From Corynebacterium kefirresidentii (lineage in GTDB: Bacteria; Actinomycetota; Actinomycetes; Mycobacteriales; Mycobacteriaceae), in contig NGUZ01000011.1 in NCBI GenBank assembly GCA_002154655.1, positions 1-64,000 on the forward strand: a stretch of DNA of 64,000 nt, in the 5' to 3' direction. This document shows, one piece after another, positions 56,421 to 64,000 of the stretch. The notes under the pieces were generated by a model, which saw only the letters and a list, made by a program, of their open reading frames with translations, did no database searches and was not told where the DNA came from. The translations under genes and the position numbers were made by a program. Every line of letters begins with the position of its first letter. Position 1 is the stretch's first letter.

Positions 56421-57218
56421 CTAGGACTCTTCGCTGTCAAAAAGCTGACGCAGGACTGTCATGACACCAAATTCGGTATTGGGTGGGGCTATGAGATCGG
56501 CGATTGCTTTTAATTTTGGGTGCGCATTTTCCATTGCGATAGCAGTGCCGGCCTCGCAGAGGAGCTCATAGTCATTAAGGAAATCGCCAAAGGCAGCGGT
56601 GCGAGACATGGGAACCGCGAGGAGCTTGGCCATGGTGTGCAGCGCTTCGCCTTTATTGACGCCCGCGGCCATGACGTCGAGCCAGACGGCGCCGGAAATG
56701 GCGATATTGTGCTCCGGAACGGCCGCGAGGAGAGGCTGGTGGAGGTGCTTTTCGCTGCCGTCGGCGCAGTAAGCCGCGATCTTGATGATGTCCGCATCGA
56801 GTAGGGCATCGAGGTCATCTACCCATTCCACTGACCTGTAGTATTTGGAAATTTCTGCGCGGGCCTGCTCATCGGCGCCCTTGTGGACAAAGGCGGTATC
56901 TGGGGTACACAGCACTACGGTATGCGCGGCGTCGACAGTGCGGAGAGCGGAAACGGCGGCGCGCACTGCCGTGGTGGGCAGGGTAGTGGCGCTAATGACC
57001 CGATTATCGTGCACGACGACGGAGCCATTTTCTGCAATGAAGGTATCTTCATGCGGAAACATTTCTTGCAGGGTGGCAAGCTGGCGGCCCGAGGCGGGTA
57101 CAAGGGTGACGCCGAACTGGCGGGCGCGGGTGCTGATCGCGGAAAAATCTGGTGGAAGCTGGCCGTTGCCGTCCAGTAGGGTGCCGTCCATATCCAGGGC
57201 GATGAGCTGTGGGAGCAA
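56421..57218 (-). CDS. HAD-superfamily Cof-type phosphatase
   Basis: A 265-aa haloacid dehalogenase hydrolase. The nucleophile motif is ALDMDGTLLDG, the middle Cof cap includes ENGSVVVHDNR, and the metal-binding site is GDFLNDYELL, where Cof proteins usually have GDxxND. It is cytosolic with unknown sugar-phosphate or cofactor substrate. The start is TTG at 57218 because the motif begins at residue 7 and no ATG precedes it; an upstream stop excludes a longer form. Divergent from the enoyl-CoA hydratase-like gene. Confidence 0.88.
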   Translation of the reverse strand: MLPQLIALDMDGTLLDGNGQLPPDFSAISTRARQFGVTLVPASGRQLATLQEMFPHEDTFIAENGSVVVHDNRVISATTLPTTAVRAAVSALRTVDAAHTVVLCTPDTAFVHKGADEQARAEISKYYRSVEWVDDLDALLDADIIKIAAYCADGSEKHLHQPLLAAVPEHNIAISGAVWLDVMAAGVNKGEALHTMAKLLAVPMSRTAAFGDFLNDYELLCEAGTAIAMENAHPKLKAIADLIAPPNTEFGVMTVLRQLFDSEES

Positions 57219-57286
57219 AATCCGAACCTATCTGTGAATCAATCAATGGTGGCTAAGGGGGTGAGCTGTGTGTCACACTAGGGGGT

Positions 57287-58330
57287 ATGACCAACGCTTC
57301 ACCCATCGTGTCCTCAATCCGTAACCATACCGGAGTGATTGAACTCAACCGTCCCAAGGCTCTCAATTCCCTCACCCCGGAGATGGTAGAACTCATCGCG
57401 GCGTCGCTAGCGCAGTGGCGTGAAAACGATGAGGTGGAGCAGGTGCTTTTTCTCTCGGCCAGCCCAAAGGCATATTGCGCCGGTGGTGATGTCCGCTATG
57501 CCCGCGAAGGGGTCCAGGAAGGAAAAGTAGGCGAAGTCGACACATTCTTTGCGGATGAATACACCTTAAACGGCGATATCGCGGAGTATCCCAAGCCAGT
57601 TATCGCGCTCATCGATGGCATCGCTATGGGAGGTGGCCTGGGTATCTCCGCCCATGGATCCCATCGAGTAGTTACGGATAAGACCTTTGCTTCTATGCCA
57701 GAGATGAATATCGGCTACGTCACCGACGTAGGCATGGCCTATGCCGCCCAGCGCGCGGTGGGAACGCGCGGAAAAGCCTCGCCCGAGCTAGCGAAGTTCT
57801 GGGGTATCACCGGGTATCGCATGTACGCCGCAGACCTCCTGTGGAGCGGGCTGGCCACTCACTACGTGGCAGACGCAGAGGCTTTTGCTCACGCGGTAAT
57901 TGAGCAGGGCATGGCTACAGCGCTAGCCCAGCACGCCACCGAACCCGCGGATGAGCCTGCTTTGGCTGGGCTTATTGATTCCATCGAAGACGCCTTTTCC
58001 CACGACACCTGGCAGGACGTTACCGCGGCTTTGGATAGCTACCCCGAGCTTAAGCAGCAGGTAGAAAAGCTGACTGCACAGGCGTGCCCTACTTCTATTA
58101 TCGCGGCCATGGAGCTCTTCCGTGCCGAGCAGGAGTGCAGCAGCGTGCGCGAGGCCTTGGAGATGGAGACCAATTTGGGCGCCTTTATGTATCGGCGGGC
58201 GGACTTCGCCGAGGGAGTGCGTGCGGTCTTGGTAGACAAAACCGACGATGCAGCGTTTGAGCCAGCTGCGCTTGACGACGTCGACGTGGACGCCATCCGC
58301 AGCGCCCTACACGTCCACCCCGCGAAATGA
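57287..58330 (+). CDS. Enoyl-CoA hydratase/isomerase family protein (3-hydroxyisobutyryl-CoA hydrolase-like)
   Basis: A 347-aa crotonase-fold protein. It has VIELNRPKALNSLTPEM, AYCAGGDVRYAREG, the oxyanion-hole region GIAMGGGLGISAHGSHRV and FASMPEMNIGYVTDVGM. The length and the MGGGxGxS type with a long C-terminal half fit 3-hydroxyisobutyryl-CoA hydrolase of valine degradation; the assignment between hydrolase and hydratase needs alignment. ATG at 57287. The end overlaps the convergent gene by 24 bases. Confidence 0.82.
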   Translation: MTNASPIVSSIRNHTGVIELNRPKALNSLTPEMVELIAASLAQWRENDEVEQVLFLSASPKAYCAGGDVRYAREGVQEGKVGEVDTFFADEYTLNGDIAEYPKPVIALIDGIAMGGGLGISAHGSHRVVTDKTFASMPEMNIGYVTDVGMAYAAQRAVGTRGKASPELAKFWGITGYRMYAADLLWSGLATHYVADAEAFAHAVIEQGMATALAQHATEPADEPALAGLIDSIEDAFSHDTWQDVTAALDSYPELKQQVEKLTAQACPTSIIAAMELFRAEQECSSVREALEMETNLGAFMYRRADFAEGVRAVLVDKTDDAAFEPAALDDVDVDAIRSALHVHPAK

Positions 58331-59482
58331 CGCGTAGGCGGCGCGGGCACGACCGGCATCGATCCAATCGGGAGGGCTAACTTCTAACGTTGCCGCTGTG
58401 GCTGTGGGCGTAGGCTTGGGCAAGTGCAGCTCCGGCGCATCGAGGAGGACGAGGCCCACGCGGCCGTCGGAAAGCGTAGTGCCAGCCAGCGTCCAGATGC
58501 CAAGGATAGGCAAAGCCAGGTGGGGCAGTTGTTGCCTGCGCGCCAGCTGGAGCGGAAGGTGTGGGCGAACCAACTCGGGGACGACCTCGTTCATGCCAAA
58601 GCGTGCCAAACTGCCTGCCCACCGGGCGGCCGCAGAGTCCTTAAGCGAGGGATCGGCCCAAGCCCAGGTGAATTCTTCTGCCGATATGGTGGCTATAAGC
58701 ACCGCGTTCGCCGCAAACTGCCCACCGCGATAGGACACGGTAGCGGTGGCCTTGTCTACATCGAGTTCTATTGTGGCGGCGGGGAAACGGCCCTGGAAAT
58801 AGAGTTGGTTCTCCACACCGAGATAAAAGGCATCCTCGAGGATGCTGGTGGCGCTAAAACCCGGGGTGATGCTGGAAATCTTGTGCACGCCGTGGTCGGC
58901 TGGTTCGAAACACACCGTGGTGCCATCGGAAAAATGCACGTACGGTTCTTCCTCGGTGGAGTCCATGTCCAAGTAACGAGCAAGGGTGAGGGTAGGGACC
59001 TTTTCATCCTCGTCCGCTCTGCTGTGTCGCAGGCCGTGCAGCAGGGCCTGGCGAAACTCCAGGCGAGGGTGAAAATCTACCGCAACGATAGCCACGTGCT
59101 CACCCTGCTGGGCGCGAAGTATCGGCATATTGCCCACGATGAGGGAAGCTAAAGCAATCATGCTTTCAGGGTCTCTCGTCATCGAGATACTCTGTGGCAA
59201 ATCAGCACAATTCTCGGTGGCCGTGGTGGTCCAGTGCCAGGTGTCGGCAGAAATGACGGCTAGCCGCACGCCACGGAAATCAGAAACCTGCTGCGTGGAA
59301 CTTATCCTCGCCTCCACTAGCTGATCGGTGACAAAATCGCCTTTACCATCCGTGGAGGGGCCGAGGAAATTAAATTCCACGTCGGTCGCCTTCCCAATGC
59401 GGTCTTGAAATGCGGCATTAACGCCCGCCTGAATGAAGCGGGCGTTATGCGCGGTGCTCGATATAGGGGCTTTCTTATCCAT
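58307..59482 (-). CDS. DUF6882-like protein of unknown function
   Basis: A 391-aa cytosolic protein. The conserved-looking pattern near residues 270-290, TISAEEFTWAWADPSLK, together with repeated Trp and LGIWTLAG, is what I associate with DUF6882-type proteins, a family of unknown function. An N-terminal half of about 180 residues resembles nothing I know. No signal peptide. It is convergent with the enoyl-CoA hydratase-like gene, overlapping 24 bases, and lies after the TetR gene (42-base gap, same strand), so it may belong to the MMPL transcript. Confidence 0.55.
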   Translation of the reverse strand: MDKKAPISSTAHNARFIQAGVNAAFQDRIGKATDVEFNFLGPSTDGKGDFVTDQLVEARISSTQQVSDFRGVRLAVISADTWHWTTTATENCADLPQSISMTRDPESMIALASLIVGNMPILRAQQGEHVAIVAVDFHPRLEFRQALLHGLRHSRADEDEKVPTLTLARYLDMDSTEEEPYVHFSDGTTVCFEPADHGVHKISSITPGFSATSILEDAFYLGVENQLYFQGRFPAATIELDVDKATATVSYRGGQFAANAVLIATISAEEFTWAWADPSLKDSAAARWAGSLARFGMNEVVPELVRPHLPLQLARRQQLPHLALPILGIWTLAGTTLSDGRVGLVLLDAPELHLPKPTPTATAATLEVSPPDWIDAGRARAAYASFRGVDV

Positions 59483-59524
59483 AACTACTGCCGAGCATAC
59501 GGATTAAAGCGCCCATTAGGCTAG

Positions 59525-60124
59525 CTAGTCGATGGCGCGCACGGTAGCAAAGGCCGTGCGTACTATCTCATGCTTGGCGTGAGCACTCAGTGATTCTTCG
59601 GCCTGGGAGCGGCGGTGGATTTCTTTCATGCTCACCGCGGCGGCGCCCGCACAGGCCTGGAGGATGACCGCGACCTCAAAGCGCGATTTATCCGGAACGC
59701 GTTGGTGGAAAGCTTCCAAAACTTGCTCGGATACGACCTGGAATTGTTGGCGCTCTTCTGTGGTATGGCTCAAGTTTTCTAAAGCCTCGCCGATAGTGAA
59801 AAGAGAGGTGATGGAATGCAACTCTTTTCCCTCATTTTCGGTGGCATCGAGCGTTACCTGTTCGAAGAATTCAGAAATGGATGAGTTAGGGAAGACGGTG
59901 GGCACTTCCTTAGAAAACTCGGCAAGCACATTGGTGCCAAAGGACAGTAGCACATCAGAAACCGAGGAGAAGTAGTTGTGGAAAGTGCGCGGGGAAACCC
60001 CGACGGCGGCAGTTATGCCTGAAACCGTGGCAGCTTCAGCGCCACCGTCGAGGACGAGGCGCGCTGCCGCATCGGCCATGGCCTGGCGCGTAGCTCGCTT
60101 CTTTTCTTCGCGCAGACTAGTCAC
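59525..60124 (-). CDS. TetR-family regulator of the MMPL operon
   Basis: A 199-aa TetR repressor: ATRQAMADAAARLVLDGGAEAATVSGI then the helix-turn-helix VGVSPRTFHNYF. The C-terminal ligand domain is not recognised. The start is GTG at 60124. It overlaps the MMPL stop by eight bases and is transcribed after it, so it is likely co-transcribed and autoregulates the operon. A candidate operator lies in the MMPL promoter at 62592-62608. Confidence 0.85.
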   Translation of the reverse strand: MTSLREEKKRATRQAMADAAARLVLDGGAEAATVSGITAAVGVSPRTFHNYFSSVSDVLLSFGTNVLAEFSKEVPTVFPNSSISEFFEQVTLDATENEGKELHSITSLFTIGEALENLSHTTEERQQFQVVSEQVLEAFHQRVPDKSRFEVAVILQACAGAAAVSMKEIHRRSQAEESLSAHAKHEIVRTAFATVRAID

Positions 60125-62495
60125 GGTGTGTTTCGCCTACCTTCTCTCGTTGGGTGTGCAAGAGCTCCTCGCGCTCTGAGTGCAAAGCCTCTCCCTCAAT
60201 ATCCATGTTTGGGGTGATCTTATCCAACCAACGCGGGAACCACCATGCCTTCTTATCCAGCACGAACATGGTGGCTGGGATGATCATCATGCGGACAACG
60301 AAGGCGTCGATAAGCACGCCAGCAGCCAGGGCAAAGCCCATGGTCTTAATAAACGGCTCATCCATCAAAATGAAGGCGGCGAAGACCGAAACCATGATTA
60401 GGGCCGCAGCCGTCACCACGCGGGCGCCATGCTTAAAGCCATTGGAGGTAGCGTTGCCAGCCGTCTTGCCATTGACAAATCCCTCGCGCATGCGGGTGAC
60501 CAAGAAAACCTGATAGTCCATGGCCAGGCCGAAGGTAAGGCCGATGAGCATGATGGGCAGGAAGGAAAGAAGCGGCTGCGGGTCATCGACGATGCCGAAC
60601 ATACCCTCCTGCCAAATGGCTACGGTGATGCCGAAGGTCGCGGCCATCGACAAAGCGAAGCCGGCCGCGGCGATAAGCGGCACCCAGATGGAGCGGAAGA
60701 CCAGCATCAAGACGATGAAGGCCAAGCCCAGCACGATGGCTACATAAGGAATGAGCACGTTATTGAGGCGCTCAGAGATGTCATCGAAGATGGGGGTGAT
60801 GCCGGTGATGCCATAAGAGCCGCCGGTCTTTTCAAACTCACCCTGGTAATCGCGCAGGTGGTTGAGGGTCTCGGTGGTTTCTTCATCGGTCGCGCCGGTG
60901 GTTGGCGTGATCATGATCTGTGCAGCATCACCGTTGTCAGTGGTCTGCACGATCTGGGCGTTTTCTACACCCGAAGTGTTATTGAATTCCTGCAGCAGGT
61001 CCTGGAACGCCGGCATGCGATCCTGTTCGGACACGTTAGCTACGTCAACGAAGGCGATCATCGGCGCATTGCGGCCCGGGCCAAAGGCATCTGCCGTAAT
61101 CTCATAGGCCTCGCGCTGCGGGGTACCCGGCTTCGCGGTGCCATCGGTGGGCATGGCCAAGCGCAGCTGGGCGAATGGTACAGCCAGGATGCCCAGCAAG
61201 ACGACGCCGGCGATAAGATGCAGCCACGGATGGGCGCGCACACGGCGCACCCAACGCAGACCCATGGTGGGCTTTTCGTCCTCTGGGTCCGGCACCTTGG
61301 GGCCGGGGACGCGGCCGGCAAAAATCTTGGTGCCCAAAAGGCCCAGCAGGGCAGGAATAAAGGTATTGGCAACGAGCACTGCGATGATGACCGTTGCTGC
61401 CGCGGCGATCGCCATGGTGCCCAGGAACGGAATGCCGATGATGGTCAATGCAGCCAGTGCGATGACCACGGTGGTGCCGGCGAAGACGACGGAACCGCCC
61501 GCGGTACCCAGCGCCATGCCCATGGCGTGAGCACGGGTGGCCTTATCCATCTTCTTGAGCTCTGCGGCTAGTTCCTTAGGAGAGAGATCATTGAGGCCAG
61601 AGGAGGTAATGAGCTCATTGCGGAAACGATTAACAATAAATAGTGCGTAATCGATGCCGACCGCCAGGCCGATCATAGAGGCCAAGGTCGGGGTCATATC
61701 GGAAATGGTATCCGTGAATACGGTGGATACCTGCACGCCAAGGATGCCGATGCCCACACCAATGATGGCGGAAATGAGCGGCATGCCGGCGGCGACGAAG
61801 GAACCGAAGGTAATCAGCAGCACGATTGCGGCAACGATAAGGCCGATAATTTCGGCGCTGCCACCCATCTCTTGAGCAGCGGAGTTAAAAGCATTGCCCT
61901 GGTACTTGACCGTGAGCTCGCCCTCGTCGTACTTGTTCAACACCTCCGTTACCGCAGTCATATCCTCTTCCGGGATGTCCATGACAGCATCGGCGTCGAA
62001 GGTAATAGTGACGGTACCGGTAGTTTTATCCTCGCTGAGAGGGGAGAGCTGTTGCAGGTTCTTCTTCACCTGCTCCTCCGGCATGTGCTGGGCCTTCATT
62101 TTTTCGCCCATTTGCTTTTCCATGCCAGCGGCGGCCATAACCGGGCTGACCAACTTGTCTTGGTCCTTGAGCGCACCAGTGTCTTTGAGATCACCGAGGA
62201 GGTTATCCACCTCGCCGGCCACCTGCTTATCGGTGAGGTCTTTGCCCTCCGGTGCTTGGATAACCACTGTGCCCTCGGGAGCGCTCATGGCATCGGTGTC
62301 TTGGCCAAAGCGTTCCATCATCTTGTCTTGGGTGGTGGTCGAGTCCATCTCCGGCATGGAGAAGTTGGGGTTCGGTGACTTGGCAAAACCGGCGGTTAGA
62401 CCCACCATGGCCACCAAGACGATAAGCCAGAAGGCTAGGAAGGGCCATACCTTGCGGTATGACCAGCTGCCTAGCCGGTAGAGAAATTCAGACAT
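60117..62495 (-). CDS. MMPL-family RND transporter
   Basis: A 792-aa RND-type membrane exporter of the MMPL family. First membrane helix at residues 18-36 (WPFLAFWLIVLVAMVGLTAGF), a large extracytoplasmic domain (about 40-200), then five helices (EIIGLIVAAIVLLITFGSF to IVNRFRN) and a repeated second half from about residue 415 with TFGLAMDYQVFLVTRMREG, which contains the Asp-Tyr proton-relay pair typical of MMPL (also GLAVGIDYALFIVNRFRNE). Substrates are usually glycolipids or drugs. ATG at 62495. It heads a leftward operon with the TetR gene; the promoter is at 62580-62620. Confidence 0.93.
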   Translation of the reverse strand: MSEFLYRLGSWSYRKVWPFLAFWLIVLVAMVGLTAGFAKSPNPNFSMPEMDSTTTQDKMMERFGQDTDAMSAPEGTVVIQAPEGKDLTDKQVAGEVDNLLGDLKDTGALKDQDKLVSPVMAAAGMEKQMGEKMKAQHMPEEQVKKNLQQLSPLSEDKTTGTVTITFDADAVMDIPEEDMTAVTEVLNKYDEGELTVKYQGNAFNSAAQEMGGSAEIIGLIVAAIVLLITFGSFVAAGMPLISAIIGVGIGILGVQVSTVFTDTISDMTPTLASMIGLAVGIDYALFIVNRFRNELITSSGLNDLSPKELAAELKKMDKATRAHAMGMALGTAGGSVVFAGTTVVIALAALTIIGIPFLGTMAIAAAATVIIAVLVANTFIPALLGLLGTKIFAGRVPGPKVPDPEDEKPTMGLRWVRRVRAHPWLHLIAGVVLLGILAVPFAQLRLAMPTDGTAKPGTPQREAYEITADAFGPGRNAPMIAFVDVANVSEQDRMPAFQDLLQEFNNTSGVENAQIVQTTDNGDAAQIMITPTTGATDEETTETLNHLRDYQGEFEKTGGSYGITGITPIFDDISERLNNVLIPYVAIVLGLAFIVLMLVFRSIWVPLIAAAGFALSMAATFGITVAIWQEGMFGIVDDPQPLLSFLPIMLIGLTFGLAMDYQVFLVTRMREGFVNGKTAGNATSNGFKHGARVVTAAALIMVSVFAAFILMDEPFIKTMGFALAAGVLIDAFVVRMMIIPATMFVLDKKAWWFPRWLDKITPNMDIEGEALHSEREELLHTQREKVGETHRD

Positions 62496-62591
62496 ATGCG
62501 TGCTTTCTAGTCGAGTGAACGGGCAATGTTATGCGCGCGGATAAGCGCGGATATGCGATCCGCGAGCAAAGATTGCATTTCATAAGAAACA

Positions 62592-62608
62592 TTGCACAGT
62601 CTATGCAA
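62592..62608 (-). promoter_or_regulatory. Near-palindromic operator candidate in the MMPL promoter
   Basis: TTGCACAGTCTATGCAA is a 17-bp dyad with perfect five-base outer arms and a nearly symmetric centre. On the minus strand TTGCAT and TTATGA are separated by 17 bases, resembling −35 and −10 elements, and the dyad overlaps them. This is where a TetR repressor would block transcription. Confidence 0.55.
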
Positions 62609-62726
62609 AATTGCCGAGCGCGCGCAAAGGTATGTGTGGTGCATCATAAATTGACGCTATCGAGAGATAAAACATTCAACCTCTGCAGCATCGGAGATTT
62701 CGGCGTGGAGCGGTAGACTATCCGGC

Positions 62727-63380
62727 ATGCTCCATGCCGTTAGTTTCGCCCTTTTGGATTCCGTCAATGCCTTGCTTATTGGCATCCTTGTGGCCATCGG
62801 CATCATCTTGCCCCGTGGTAAGTACCGGCGCATCGCCGCATTGGTGGTGGTAGGAGATTGGGTCGGGGTGCTCGTTGCAGCGGCCGTGGTCATGTTTTTG
62901 CTGCTTGGGGTAAAAGATCAAATTGAGGCCATTTTGAGCTCGCCCATTGCCGGCTGGGTGCTGGTCGCAGTCGGCATCGCCGTGGCTATCGGCTCGTGGC
63001 GCTCCAAAGGGCAACCCAATGCCTTGGTCAACCGGCTACTAGAGCCGCTCCGCACGCCGTCGCTGATTACTGCACTCATCGGCTTTGTGATGGGTGTGGT
63101 GCAATCACTGACCTCGGTGCCTTTTTATTACGGGCTCATGCACTTGGCCACAGAAGATATCTCTCCAGCAGCGCAATATGGGGGCCTAGTGTGGTATGCC
63201 AGCCTAGCCCTATCCTTGCCTACCATCTGTGGCCTATTTATCGCTGTGGTGCGCGCACATCCCGATTCGGCGGCGGGCAGGCTTTTTGCCGCTGCCCGTG
63301 CCAATAGCACCCAAGTGGCTCTCTTTGGCGGTTACCTCGTGGCAATCTTTCTTATCCTCATGGGCGTATTGTCGCTCTAA
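62727..63380 (+). CDS. GAP/Sap-like membrane protein
   Basis: A 217-aa protein with six hydrophobic helices (LLDSVNALLIGILVAIGIIL, ALVVVGDWVGVLVAAAVVMF, GWVLVAVGIAVAIGS, and others after residue 100). The layout resembles GAP/Sap proteins, including M. tuberculosis Sap, which works with an MMPL protein in glycolipid transport. It is divergent from the MMPL operon. The ATG at 62727 follows TAGACT by 7 bases, so the mRNA may be leaderless. Its stop overlaps the convergent carbonic anhydrase-like gene by four bases. Confidence 0.7.
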   Translation: MLHAVSFALLDSVNALLIGILVAIGIILPRGKYRRIAALVVVGDWVGVLVAAAVVMFLLLGVKDQIEAILSSPIAGWVLVAVGIAVAIGSWRSKGQPNALVNRLLEPLRTPSLITALIGFVMGVVQSLTSVPFYYGLMHLATEDISPAAQYGGLVWYASLALSLPTICGLFIAVVRAHPDSAAGRLFAAARANSTQVALFGGYLVAIFLILMGVLSL

Positions 63381-63916
63381 TCAAAAAGGACTTCATCCAG
63401 GCTTAATGCCTCACTAGATTGGCGCTGGGCGCACTCCACGTAGCGCGCCGCATGTGGGATGAAGGCTTCCGATTCTTCTGCGCTGAGTTCGCGGCGGACC
63501 TTGGCCGGCACGCCGGCGGCAAGGCTCCGGGGCGGAATGTCTGTGCCCTCCAGTACCACGGCACCGGCGGCGATCAGCGAGCCCGCACCGATCGTGCAGC
63601 GCGAAAGTAGCGAGGAGGACATGCCCACTAAAGAACCTGACTCTACGTGTGCGGCGTGGACCATTGCCATGTGCCCCACCGTGACATCATCTTCCAGTAC
63701 GCAGGGGGTATCTTCTTCCACGTGGAAGGCACAATTGTCCTGAATATTGCACCGCGCGCCAATCCGAATTGCCCCTACATCACCGCGCAGCACGCTGCCA
63801 TAAAATACTGAGGATTCCGGGCCGATTTCAACGTCTCCAATGATGGTGGCATTAGGCGCAATCCACGCGCTGCGATGGATGCGTGGCTTCTTTCCTGCAA
63901 AGGGTAAAAGGAGCAT
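63377..63916 (-). CDS. Gamma carbonic anhydrase-like hexapeptide protein
   Basis: A 179-aa left-handed beta-helix protein with hexapeptide repeats (ATIIGDVEIGPESSVFYGS, AIRIGARCNIQDNCAF). Candidate zinc ligands are His in CAFHVEED and the H-x4-H in VGHMAMVHA, matching gamma-class carbonic anhydrases. Whether it has activity is unknown. The C-terminal 40 residues are an alpha-helical extension. ATG at 63916, with GAAAGG upstream. Another gene ends 20 bases upstream on the same strand. Confidence 0.9.
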   Translation of the reverse strand: MLLLPFAGKKPRIHRSAWIAPNATIIGDVEIGPESSVFYGSVLRGDVGAIRIGARCNIQDNCAFHVEEDTPCVLEDDVTVGHMAMVHAAHVESGSLVGMSSSLLSRCTIGAGSLIAAGAVVLEGTDIPPRSLAAGVPAKVRRELSAEESEAFIPHAARYVECAQRQSSEALSLDEVLFD

Positions 63917-63936
63917 GTGCGGATTCCTTTCAAAAG

Positions 63937-64000
63937 TTATTCGACTACTAAAGCCAAGGCGGGGGAGAGCTCATATTCGCCGGGGTGGGGAAGGTGGTCT
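63937..64000 (-). CDS. C-terminal end of an unidentified minus-strand gene (partial)
   Basis: The minus-strand frame entering from the right edge is open for 20 residues, reading HLPHPGEYELSPALALVVE to a TAA at 63937. It lies 20 bases before the carbonic anhydrase-like start, same strand, so it is probably the preceding gene of that operon. Too little is present to name it. Confidence 0.45.
   Translation of the reverse strand, partial: DHLPHPGEYELSPALALVVE

Noticed and set aside
60429..61571. Long plus-strand open frame inside the MMPL gene
   Set aside because: His/Asp/Gly-rich translation typical of the complement of a membrane protein gene.

Overview
The window is a GC-rich actinobacterial chromosome segment and almost certainly belongs to a species of Corynebacterium. 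The evidence is the set of lineage-marker genes and their order: perM-purN-purH, the nitrogen regulator AmtR, divergent clusters of zinc-free ribosomal proteins, mprA-mprB-pepD-moaB-mscL, galU-glp-rimJ-glpR, pmt/rsmI, betP, metG, tatD-rpf2-ksgA-ispE, and a TetR/MMPL pair. As I recall it, this order closely follows the C. glutamicum chromosome. Sequence details such as a 1274-residue acyltransferase indicate a different species. I see no insertion sequences, prophage, CRISPR array, rRNA or tRNA. It reads as core chromosome with some accessory genes towards the right end.

Layout. 1-5.3 kb: end of an Lhr helicase, a Nei-type DNA glycosylase, a YccF membrane protein, then pgi, a NhaC/YuiF-like permease and chorismate mutase on the minus strand. 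5.4-12.2 kb: PcrA helicase, two minus-strand M23 peptidases with long leaders, and the cell-division membrane protein PerM. 12.2-17.6 kb: purN, purH, two lipoproteins, amtR and a degenerate DUF294-like protein. 17.7-19.8 kb: six ribosomal protein genes (L28, L33, S14, S18 leftward; L31, L32 rightward), all lacking the zinc cysteine pairs. 19.9-25.3 kb: envelope-stress two-component system MprAB, HtrA-like PepD, MoaB, a small protein, MscL. 25.4-31.3 kb: SAF protein, 5-formyl-THF cyclo-ligase, then galU and the Glp/GlpR cell-division module. 31.3-39.9 kb: Tag glycosylase, DoxX, an anti-sigma-like protein, Pmt, RsmI, BetP, MetG. 40-50 kb: tandem acetyltransferases, TatD, Rpf2, KsgA, IspE, an AztD-like zinc lipoprotein, an ABC-F ATPase and a membrane alpha/beta hydrolase. 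50.2-64 kb: AEC transporter, a secreted protein, a monooxygenase, a giant acyltransferase with SGNH domain, HAD phosphatase, enoyl-CoA hydratase-like protein, a DUF6882-like protein, a TetR-MMPL operon, a Sap/GAP-like membrane protein and a gamma carbonic anhydrase.

Functional themes. Many genes act on the cell envelope: two M23 endopeptidases, Rpf2, PerM, MprAB/PepD, Pmt, Glp/GlpR, MMPL and the acyltransferase. Osmotic stress is represented by MscL and BetP. Tandem 11-bp-period GTWAC/T-like boxes lie upstream of one M23 gene, betP and rpf2, consistent with common control by an MtrA-type regulator. Zinc economy is a second theme: zinc-free ribosomal proteins, a His-rich AztD-like lipoprotein with a Zur-like site, and a Tag glycosylase lacking its usual zinc ligands.

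Most promising for follow-up are the shared tandem boxes, a structured RNA leader before rpmE2, an uncharacterised RNA-like leader before the first M23 gene, and the roughly 640-residue Lys/Pro/Ala/Gln-rich extension on the acyltransferase. I found no clear multi-gene system that I would call wholly new.
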